Below, in pieces: positions 10,550-20,858 of a stretch of DNA of 37,402 nucleotides. Position numbers and translations under genes: made by a program. Numbering within the stretch: position 1 is the stretch's first letter; each line of letters begins with the position of its first letter. This DNA is from Kiritimatiellia bacterium (lineage in GTDB: Bacteria > Verrucomicrobiota > Kiritimatiellia > B70-G9): positions 1-37,402 of the forward strand of contig JAOZMZ010000012.1 of NCBI GenBank assembly GCA_029934055.1, read 5' to 3'. Below the pieces are notes generated by a model that saw only the letters and a list, made by a program, of their open reading frames with translations, searched no databases and had not been told where the DNA came from.

Positions 10550-10617
10550 GTTGTCCAGCTACTCGGTCTTCCCGGAGGCAGGCGGCGCCGTACTTTTCCC
10601 CGAGTGCCCCAGGCGCC

Positions 10618-11052
10618 TCAGCCGGTCGCGCGGTGAAGATCAACGATTTGCATCGGGGGAGTCGGCTCACCTGCTTCGGGAGTCCAGAGAAAATCCATTA
10701 TCTGCACGTGCTCGGTGGTGGCGGCGCCGCGGTGAGTGGTCCAGGTTTCTCCGTCCGAGGCGTCGGTGAGGACCATGTCGCCGTCGTTGGAGATGCGCCC
10801 GGTGAAGTGCTGGGCGGGTGGAGAGGTTTTATCGGTGTTGATGACCACCGCATCGCCTTCCTGCTGTATTTCGGCGTGGATGGCGACGCGTTTGGAGCTG
10901 TTTTCGCGGTAGTAGACGCCTTCCCACTGGCCGCTGATATCGGGGCCCACGGGAGCGGGGCCGCTGTCACCGCCGCTGTCATTGCAGGCGGCGAAACCGA
11001 AGCAGACGGCGGAAAGGAATACCGTTTTGAGGACCGGGACACTTTTTTTCAT
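10618..11052 (-). CDS. Small putative lipoprotein
   Basis: MKKSVPVLKTVFLSAVCFGFAAC signal peptide with lipobox-like FAAC; GQWEGVYY start of mature domain. Confidence 0.65.
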   Translation of the reverse strand: MKKSVPVLKTVFLSAVCFGFAACNDSGGDSGPAPVGPDISGQWEGVYYRENSSKRVAIHAEIQQEGDAVVINTDKTSPPAQHFTGRISNDGDMVLTDASDGETWTTHRGAATTEHVQIMDFLWTPEAGEPTPPMQIVDLHRATG

Positions 11053-11123
11053 CTGACTGCGATTCCTTTTCGAGAGTGTCTTTTCTCCATCAGAGAAACC
11101 ACGTTTTGCAAAAAAGCAGAAGA

Positions 11124-11153
11124 AACATATCGCATTCCATGGAAGCGGTTCAA
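11124..11153 (-). promoter_or_regulatory. Putative promoter of the lipoprotein gene with palindrome in the spacer
   Basis: Minus strand TTGAAC-N18-TATGTT; spacer contains TTCCATGGAA (perfect 10-bp palindrome). Confidence 0.4.
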
Positions 11154-11226
11154 CACAATAAACGTCGGATGGTTTTGGTTGGGCTGAGGGAATGGAAGGG
11201 GATCCTGGGTGGTTGAAGATGGGTTT

Positions 11227-12393
11227 TCAGTGCAGGAAGAGGGCGGCGATCGCGGCGGCGAGCAAGAGGAGGAAGCCGGCCAGGTAGAGATAGAACAGGT
11301 CGGGCCGGCCGGGATGGGGGCGGGGGCCCGGGGGGGATTGCGCCCGGCGGCGGAAGACGGGGAGGAGGAGCAGAAGGAGAGCCAGGGCTCCGAGGGAGTA
11401 ACCGTAGGCTTGGGTGAAGAGGTGATGGGAAATGCTGGTTACTTCGGCGAAGTGGCGGGGAAATCCGAGCAGTCGGAAGACGAGTGCCCACGCCCCCTCG
11501 TAGGCCCCGAAGCCGGCGATGCCGGATACGGGTGTACTGGCGGCCAGTTCGGAGGCGCACAGTCCGATGAAGACCCTGGCGACGCTCAATTGTTTGAGGG
11601 CGTAGCCCATGGGGCGGGCGAGGGCGTAGAGGAAGAAGTAGAGTGCGCCGTACTTGCCGACACGTACGAGCACCGAGAGAATAAACATGCGCAGGTAGAT
11701 TCCCGCGCGGCGGGCGCGGATGATGTCTTCTTCGGCGCGCGCCCAGGCGTCCCGCCAGGTTGCGAAGCGTCCGTGGGTGAGGCGCACGAGGCGTTCGAGG
11801 GTCCAACGCACGAGGTGGAAGAGGCGCGGCAGAGCGATGAGCACCATCAGGGTGAGCACGGCCAGGAGGCTCCCGGCGGCCAGGAGCATTCCGGGCGACA
11901 GTTCGTTCGAGGCGGCGACGCCGAGGGCGGCCAGGGCGATCATGGGAGCCAGGGCGATGAAGTCGAAGAGGACCGCCAAGGCGTAACTGGAGGTTGCGGC
12001 GCTGAAGGGTATGCCGAGCCGCGAGACGGTTATATAAATATAGATCAATGTTCCCAGGCGGGCCGGCAGCAGGTCGGAGAAGAAATTGCGGACGAGCACG
12101 ACCAGGAACAGGGCGGTGACCGGCGGACGTTGGCCGGCGACCTGGAGGACGAGCAGGTAACGCCACGTGCGGAAGACGCTCATGGCCATTGAGAGGATGA
12201 TGAACATGGCGATGCCGCGGCGGTCGGCGCTGCGCAGGATGCGCGCGATTTCGGAGAGGGGGACGTGGGACAGGAGGTAGGTGAACACGCCGACGGTGAC
12301 CGCGGCGCTGAATGTGAAATATGCCGCCTGCCGGATGGCTCCTTTGTATGACCTGTTCACGGGTTCCTCCTCGGGCGGGGAAGAGCATAGCAC
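11227..12393 (-). CDS. UPF0104 / lysylphosphatidylglycerol synthase TM-region family flippase-like membrane protein
   Basis: Polytopic; VAGQRPPVTALFLVVLVRNFFSDLLPARLGTLIYIYI and ELAASTPVSGIAGFGAYEGAWALVF. Confidence 0.8.
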   Translation of the reverse strand: MLCSSPPEEEPVNRSYKGAIRQAAYFTFSAAVTVGVFTYLLSHVPLSEIARILRSADRRGIAMFIILSMAMSVFRTWRYLLVLQVAGQRPPVTALFLVVLVRNFFSDLLPARLGTLIYIYITVSRLGIPFSAATSSYALAVLFDFIALAPMIALAALGVAASNELSPGMLLAAGSLLAVLTLMVLIALPRLFHLVRWTLERLVRLTHGRFATWRDAWARAEEDIIRARRAGIYLRMFILSVLVRVGKYGALYFFLYALARPMGYALKQLSVARVFIGLCASELAASTPVSGIAGFGAYEGAWALVFRLLGFPRHFAEVTSISHHLFTQAYGYSLGALALLLLLLPVFRRRAQSPPGPRPHPGRPDLFYLYLAGFLLLLAAAIAALFLH

Positions 12394-12444
12394 TCCGGAG
12401 TCCGCCGATGAAAGGGTATCACGATGGTAGAGGGGTCGAAGAAG

Positions 12445-12473
12445 TTGACAAGCGCGGAATATTCGCGTACATG
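12445..12473 (+). promoter_or_regulatory. Putative sigma70-type promoter for the SIS gene
   Basis: TTGACA-N17-TACATG; spacer contains CGCG-GAATATT-CGCG; predicted start site lies at or next to the ATG at 12481. Confidence 0.5.
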
Positions 12474-12480
12474 ACGGGCC

Positions 12481-13095
12481 ATGTCATTTGCGAGCGATTT
12501 TTTCAAGGAAGTCGCTGAGGTGGCCGAGCGGTTGCCTGCGGCGGATGTCGAGGCGATCGTCGAGCGTCTGGCTCGCGCACGTCGGGAAGGGGGACGCGTT
12601 TTCGTGCTGGGAGTCGGGGGAAGTGCGGCGGCGGCCTCACATCTGGTCAACGACCTGCGCAAACTCTGCGGCCTGGAAGCCTATGCGCCCACGGACAACG
12701 TATCTGAACTTACCGCGCGCGTGAACGACGAGGGCTGGGAGAGTTGTTTCCGGGAATGGCTGAAGGGCTCCCGGTTGGCGGCGGGCGACGTGGTTTTTGT
12801 TTTTTCGGTGGGGGGAGGGAACATGGAGAGGAACATCAGCGCCAACCTCGTGCGGGCCCTGGAACTGGCCCGCGAGGTGGGGGCCGGGATCGTAGGAGTG
12901 GTCGGCCGCGACGGCGGTTACACCGCGCGCGTGGCGGAAGCCTGCGTGGTGGTGCCGACGGTCAATCCGGAGCACGTGACGCCGCTGACGGAGTCCTTTC
13001 ATGCCGTCGTCGGCCATGCCCTGGTGGCCCATCCGGCTCTGCAGACGAGGGCTGCCAAGTGGGAATCGGAGAGTCAAGGTGACGCGGGCGGGTGA
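12481..13095 (+). CDS. SIS-domain phosphosugar isomerase (GmhA/phosphoheptose isomerase-like)
   Basis: VFVLGVGGSAAAASHLVNDLRKLCG, VVFVFSVGGGNMERNISANLVRAL, GVVGRDGGYTARVAEACVVVP. Confidence 0.85.
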   Translation: MSFASDFFKEVAEVAERLPAADVEAIVERLARARREGGRVFVLGVGGSAAAASHLVNDLRKLCGLEAYAPTDNVSELTARVNDEGWESCFREWLKGSRLAAGDVVFVFSVGGGNMERNISANLVRALELAREVGAGIVGVVGRDGGYTARVAEACVVVPTVNPEHVTPLTESFHAVVGHALVAHPALQTRAAKWESESQGDAGG

Positions 13096-13130
13096 GGTCC
13101 GGCGCGGAGAGCAGGGAGCGGGAAGTGCTG

Positions 13131-13310
13131 TTGAAAACTTCCAATGTTTGGAAAAACTTGAACCGAAAACTTCCAATGTTTGGAAATTTTGACCTGAAAA
13201 CTTCCAATGTTTGGAAATTCTGAACCGAAAACTTCCAATGTTTGGAAATTTTGGACCAGAAACTTCCAATGTTTGGAAATTCTGAACCGAAAACTTCCAA
13301 TGTTTGGAAA
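13131..13310. repeat. Tandem array of six identical palindrome-containing repeats, ~31-bp period
   Basis: TTCCAATGTTTGGAA at 13139, 13171, 13202, 13233, 13264 and 13295 (steps 32,31,31,31,31); invariant block AAACTTCCAATGTTTGGAAA in all six copies, variable linkers. Confidence 0.97.
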
Positions 13311-13403
13311 TTTGCGATCTGAAGACTTCGAAGTCCCGCCGTGGCGGCGGAAGTTTTGCGATGGAATGATTGTTGAACGGGTTGGAGGGTTGGAAGCGAA
13401 GCA

Positions 13404-14171
13404 ATGACGGCATCCGGAAGAGCAGGCGGTGAGGGACGGACGGAGAACGGCGCGGTCCCGGCGCTGGCGGATATGAGGATCAAGGTATTCGCCGACGGTG
13501 CGGACTTGGATTCCATCATCGAGGCCTACCGCGGCGGGTTGGTCAAGGGGTTCACGACCAATCCGACGCTGATGTCGAAGGCGGGGATCACCAATTACAT
13601 GGCGTTCGCGGCGGAGGTGCTGCGGGTGGTGACGGACCTGCCGGTTTCCTTTGAAGTCTTCTCGGATGATTTCGAGGGTATGCGCGAACAGGCGCGCAAG
13701 CTTGCCTCTCTGGCGGAGAACGTCTACGTGAAGATTCCGATTACGAATACGCAGGGACGATCTTCGTGTGCCTTGATTCGCGACCTGGCGGGGGAAGGGT
13801 TGAAGCTCAATATCACGGCGATGATGACGCTTGAGCAGGTACGCGATGTGGCGGGTGCGTTGAATGCGGACGTGCCGGCGATAGTTTCGGTGTTCGCCGG
13901 ACGGATTGCGGACACGGGACGCGACCCGGTGCCCTTGATGGCGGAGGCGCTGGAGATTCTCAAGCCCTTGCCGAAGGCGGAGTTGTTGTGGGCCAGTCCG
14001 CGGGAGGCGTTGAACATCGTTCAGGCCGAGCAGGTGGGATGCCATATCATCACCGTGACGCCGGCGGTGTTGGCCAAGGCGCGGCTTTTCGGCAAGGACC
14101 TGGCCGAGTTTTCGCTGGAGACGGTGAAGATGTTCTACAACGATGCTCTCAAGAGCGGTTTTCACATATGA
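13404..14171 (+). CDS. Transaldolase / fructose-6-phosphate aldolase-like (TalC type)
   Basis: IKVFADGADLDSIIEAYRGGLVKGFTTNPTLMSKAGI, VYVKIPITNTQG, LNITAMMTLEQV, VSVFAGRIADTGRDP; true start may be 13473 (MRIKVFADG). Confidence 0.9.
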   Translation: MTASGRAGGEGRTENGAVPALADMRIKVFADGADLDSIIEAYRGGLVKGFTTNPTLMSKAGITNYMAFAAEVLRVVTDLPVSFEVFSDDFEGMREQARKLASLAENVYVKIPITNTQGRSSCALIRDLAGEGLKLNITAMMTLEQVRDVAGALNADVPAIVSVFAGRIADTGRDPVPLMAEALEILKPLPKAELLWASPREALNIVQAEQVGCHIITVTPAVLAKARLFGKDLAEFSLETVKMFYNDALKSGFHI

Positions 14172-14240
14172 ACATGCTGGGACGGCGGGCCGGCGGCGGC
14201 AATGCCGGCTCTCTCTGACCACTTTGGCGGAGGATGGAAG

Positions 14241-15281
14241 ATGATCATAACGAGGACTCCGTTTCGAATCACGCTCGGTGGAGGGGGGACGGACCTGCCC
14301 TCCTTCTACGAGGAACACGGCGGGTTCATTTTTGCGATGAGCATCAACAAGTACATGTACCTGATGCTCAACCGGCGCTCGGTCGCCGATCGCAAGATCG
14401 TGATTCGTTACAGCCGGGTGGAAACGGTGGACGACATAGAGGAGATCGAGCATCCCCTGGCGCGCGAGGTTCTGCGCATGCACGACGTGCGCGAGAACAT
14501 CGAGCTGACGAGCATCGCCGACATGCCGGCCCGTACCGGGCTGGGCTCGTCGGGATCCTATCTGGTGGGTCTGCTGACGGCGGTAAGGGCCTACAAGTCG
14601 GAACCGGCGGCGGCGGTTGCGGTTGCGGAGGAGGCCTGTCGCATCGAGATGGAGATTCTGCAGGAGCCGGTAGGAAAGCAGGACCAGTACATGGCCGCCC
14701 TGGGTGGATTCCGCGTGCTCGAGATTGGGCGCGACGGACGGGTGGAACAGCGGCGGGTGCCGGTGGATTTCATGACGGCGACGGAGCTGGTATCGAAGGC
14801 GCGGGTGTACTACACGGGGGTCCAGCGTTCGGCGACGGCGGTGCTGAAGGAGCAGGACGAAGCCGCGCGGCGGCGCGACCGCGAGGATCACGCCCGGGTG
14901 GTGGAGAGCCTCCTGAAGATAAAGGAGATCGGCCGCGACATATTGAAGGCTTTCGAGGGAGGCGACCTGGACGCCTTCGGGCGCCTTCTGGATGAGCACT
15001 GGAAGTACAAGAAGCGCATGTCCGCGCAGATCAGCCTGAGCGTGATGGACCGCTTGTACGACGAGGTCAAGAAGCGTTTCGGGGTGTTGGGGGGCAAGAT
15101 CATCGGGGCGGGCGGCGGTGGATTTTTCATGCTGTACTGTCCTGAACGCGGGCGGGAGCTGGATGAATTCATGGCGGGGCACGACATGCCGCGGGTGGAC
15201 TATTTTCCGGCCTTGCAGGGTTCGCGGGTCGTCAGCGATATGACGGCTTTCGATGATTTCGGATGGGCGGCGCGGCCCTAG
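14241..15281 (+). CDS. GHMP-family sugar kinase (HddA-like heptose kinase)
   Basis: MIITRTPFRITLGGGGTDLPSFYEEHGGFIFAMSINKYMYL, GLGSSGSYLVGLLTA, EPVGKQDQYMAALGGF, GGKIIGAGGGGFFMLYC. Confidence 0.9.
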   Translation: MIITRTPFRITLGGGGTDLPSFYEEHGGFIFAMSINKYMYLMLNRRSVADRKIVIRYSRVETVDDIEEIEHPLAREVLRMHDVRENIELTSIADMPARTGLGSSGSYLVGLLTAVRAYKSEPAAAVAVAEEACRIEMEILQEPVGKQDQYMAALGGFRVLEIGRDGRVEQRRVPVDFMTATELVSKARVYYTGVQRSATAVLKEQDEAARRRDREDHARVVESLLKIKEIGRDILKAFEGGDLDAFGRLLDEHWKYKKRMSAQISLSVMDRLYDEVKKRFGVLGGKIIGAGGGGFFMLYCPERGRELDEFMAGHDMPRVDYFPALQGSRVVSDMTAFDDFGWAARP

Positions 15282-15440
15282 GGTGCCTCCGGGAGGCGGT
15301 GGTGGAGCAATGTTGTCGGGCGGGGATCGGCGAGGGCCCGTTCGGCGGCCGGTTTCAGGGGTGCCGAAGCGCGCGGCGGCGGGTTTGCCGCGCCGCGGCT
15401 GAGCAGCGGGCGGCCGGGGGGATTTTGGGTTACAAGACGG

Positions 15441-15469
15441 TTGTCAAAGTGCCTCGGGCGATTTATGTT
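15441..15469 (+). promoter_or_regulatory. Putative sigma70-type promoter for nifJ
   Basis: TTGTCA (15441-15446)-N17-TATGTT (15464-15469). Confidence 0.55.
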
Positions 15470-15496
15470 AACGTGATGTAAACCTGACTGCGAGGC

Positions 15497-15517
15497 AGAC
15501 CAAAGGGGTCTTTTTTT
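15497..15517 (+). terminator. Terminator-like hairpin in the nifJ leader (possible attenuator)
   Basis: AGACC-AAAGG-GGTCT followed by a T tract, downstream of the predicted promoter and upstream of the nifJ start. Confidence 0.45.
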
Positions 15518-15550
15518 GCCGAAAGACCCTGCGAAGACGAGGTGTTCAAG

Positions 15551-19111
<3,561 letters not shown>

Positions 19112-19150
19112 CCGGCCGCGCAGCGCCGGAGAGATTTCTTTGCGCCCGAC

Positions 19151-19178
19151 TTGCAAAAAGCGGGTGGCTGTGTAGTAT
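19151..19178 (+). promoter_or_regulatory. Putative promoter for the ferredoxin gene
   Basis: TTGCAA-N16-TAGTAT upstream of the ferredoxin ORF. Confidence 0.4.
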
Positions 19179-19253
19179 ACAGTGCCTTCCGCCGGGCGGA
19201 GAGCATGGCGGGGACGGAAAGAGAACGGGAAGCGAGAGGTAAGGAGTACTGAT

Positions 19254-19442
19254 ATGAAGGTGAAGATCGATGCGGATTCCTGCACGGCATGCGGGCTGTG
19301 TTGCGACACCTGCCCGGACGTATTCGAGATGGAAGACGTGGCCGTCGTCAAGGTGGACGTAGTGCCTGAGGATTCCGAGGACTGCGTGCGCGAAGCGGCG
19401 CAGACCTGTCCGGTTGAATGTATAACCGTTATCGAGGAGTAA
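19254..19442 (+). CDS. Single-cluster ferredoxin
   Basis: MKVKIDADSCTACGLCCDTCPDVFEM...CPVECITVIEE, 62 aa. Confidence 0.93.
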   Translation: MKVKIDADSCTACGLCCDTCPDVFEMEDVAVVKVDVVPEDSEDCVREAAQTCPVECITVIEE

Positions 19443-19467
19443 GGCTTTTTGTGGTTTGGGGATTCAG

Positions 19468-19501
19468 GCCCCGTATCCGGGAGGGTACGGGGCTTTTTTT
19501 C
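19468..19501 (+). terminator. Intrinsic terminator after ferredoxin
   Basis: GCCCCGTA-(10 nt)-TACGGGGC 8-bp stem followed by TTTTTTT. Confidence 0.88.
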
Positions 19502-19576
19502 GGCCCGGGGATGGGGTTGGGCGCACGCGGAAGATGCGGAGCCTTGCAGGCGGAAGATTTTCGCCGGTGTGCAGGC

Positions 19577-19605
19577 TTGATTGCCGGCGGGGAGTCGGGT
19601 AGCCT
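19577..19605 (+). promoter_or_regulatory. Putative promoter for the tandem NDK gene
   Basis: TTGATT-N17-TAGCCT. Confidence 0.35.
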
Positions 19606-19659
19606 GCCGGGAAACGGTGGAGACTCGGGAAGACGACTTCCGGAGAAGCAGGAGGCCGG

Positions 19660-20838
19660 ATGATGGCGGAGGAACTGGCATACGTACTGATCACACCCTA
19701 CACGATCGGCAAGTCGCGGACCGGCGGGGTGATCGGGAGAATTATCGGCCGGACGGGGCTCGATCTGGTGGCGGCGCGCATGTTCGGACCCAGCCGGAAA
19801 CTGGTGGAGGAATACGCCGAGCTGGTGCGTAACGACCAGGAAAGCGCAGCGGAAGAGCGCGATATCCTGGCGGACTACATTTTGCGGGCCCTGGCTCCGG
19901 ACGAGGCCAGCGGCCGTCCGCGGCGCGTGTTGATGCTGCTTTTTTGGGGCGAGGATGCAATTCGGAAGGTGCGGGAAGTGACCGGCAGTGCTCGTTACAG
20001 CATGGATTCGGCCAGGACCGTGCGCGAGATTTACGGGGACTTCATCACCGGCGGTGGGGGAGAGGTCTTGTATATCGAGCCCGCCGTACTGATCGGAAAC
20101 GGTCCCCAGTCGGTGGCCGCCGGGCTGCGGTTGTGGTCGCGTTACAGCACGCCGGACGGCGGCATAATCATGCAGGGGGTGGATGTGCCTGAAGATGAGG
20201 GGGTCGAGCGGACGTTGGTGATCATCAAGCCGGACAATTTCCGGGTGCCGAGCGTGAGGCCCGGAAGCATCATTGATACCTTTTCCGGGTCGGGCCTGCG
20301 GATCGTGGGCGCCAAGGTGCATCGTATGAGCGTGGCCGAGGCGGAGGAGTTCTACGGTCCGGTGCGCGGGGTCCTGCGCGAAAAATTGCGCGGTCGGGTG
20401 GCCGAGTTGGCCGGAAAGGCATTGCGAAGCGAACTGGGTTGTGAGATTCCGGCGGATTTGCAGGAGAAGATCGGCGAGATGCTTGCGCCGGTGTACGGCG
20501 ACCATCAATTCAACGAGATCGTACAGTTTATGACGGGATACTGGCCGCCGGACTGCGCTCCCGCGGAAAAACAGAAGCCGGGACGCGAACGCTGCCTGGC
20601 GCTGGTATATGCGGGGCCCGACGCAGTCAGGAAGATCCGGGAAATTTTGGGCCCGACCGATCCCCGCAAGGCGCAGCCCGGATCCGTCCGCCGGGAATTC
20701 GGGCGGGACGTGATGGTGAACGCCGCGCATGCCTCGGATTCGCCGGAGAACGCCGTCAGGGAGATGCGGATACTGCGGGTGGATGAGGACACGATCACTC
20801 CTTGGGTGGAAAAGATGGAACTTGTGGAGGGTTCTTAA
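19660..20838 (+). CDS. Tandem nucleoside diphosphate kinase-domain protein (degenerate N-terminal half, canonical-looking C-terminal half)
   Basis: C-terminal half: ERTLVIIKPDNF, VRKIREILGPTDPRKAQPGSVRREFGRDVMVNAAHASDSPENAVREM (catalytic His context). N-terminal half: LAYVLITPYTIGKSRTGGVIGRII and IRKVREVTG without the NxxHxSDS motif. Confidence 0.82.
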   Translation: MMAEELAYVLITPYTIGKSRTGGVIGRIIGRTGLDLVAARMFGPSRKLVEEYAELVRNDQESAAEERDILADYILRALAPDEASGRPRRVLMLLFWGEDAIRKVREVTGSARYSMDSARTVREIYGDFITGGGGEVLYIEPAVLIGNGPQSVAAGLRLWSRYSTPDGGIIMQGVDVPEDEGVERTLVIIKPDNFRVPSVRPGSIIDTFSGSGLRIVGAKVHRMSVAEAEEFYGPVRGVLREKLRGRVAELAGKALRSELGCEIPADLQEKIGEMLAPVYGDHQFNEIVQFMTGYWPPDCAPAEKQKPGRERCLALVYAGPDAVRKIREILGPTDPRKAQPGSVRREFGRDVMVNAAHASDSPENAVREMRILRVDEDTITPWVEKMELVEGS

Positions 20839-20858
20839 AGGTGAAAGGCGAAAGCGGT

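Noticed and set aside
11150-12388. 412-aa minus-strand ORF overlapping the flippase-like gene in another frame
   Set aside because: Arg/Pro-rich out-of-frame translation; the other frame has a coherent polytopic membrane protein.
7561-12393. Mobile element or prophage
   Set aside because: No transposase, integrase, terminal repeats or target-site duplications seen; retained only as a strand-switch observation.
13131-13310. CRISPR array
   Set aside because: Linkers are only about 11-12 nt between the invariant 20-bp blocks and are similar to each other, not unique spacers; no cas genes in the window.
13131-13310. Series of intrinsic terminators
   Set aside because: Stems are AT-rich and short, T runs are only 3-4 nt, and six regularly phased identical copies do not fit ordinary termination.
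13074-15182. 702-aa minus-strand ORF spanning the repeat array, transaldolase and kinase
   Set aside because: Antisense to two clearly recognised genes; its C-terminus is just translation of the repeat array.
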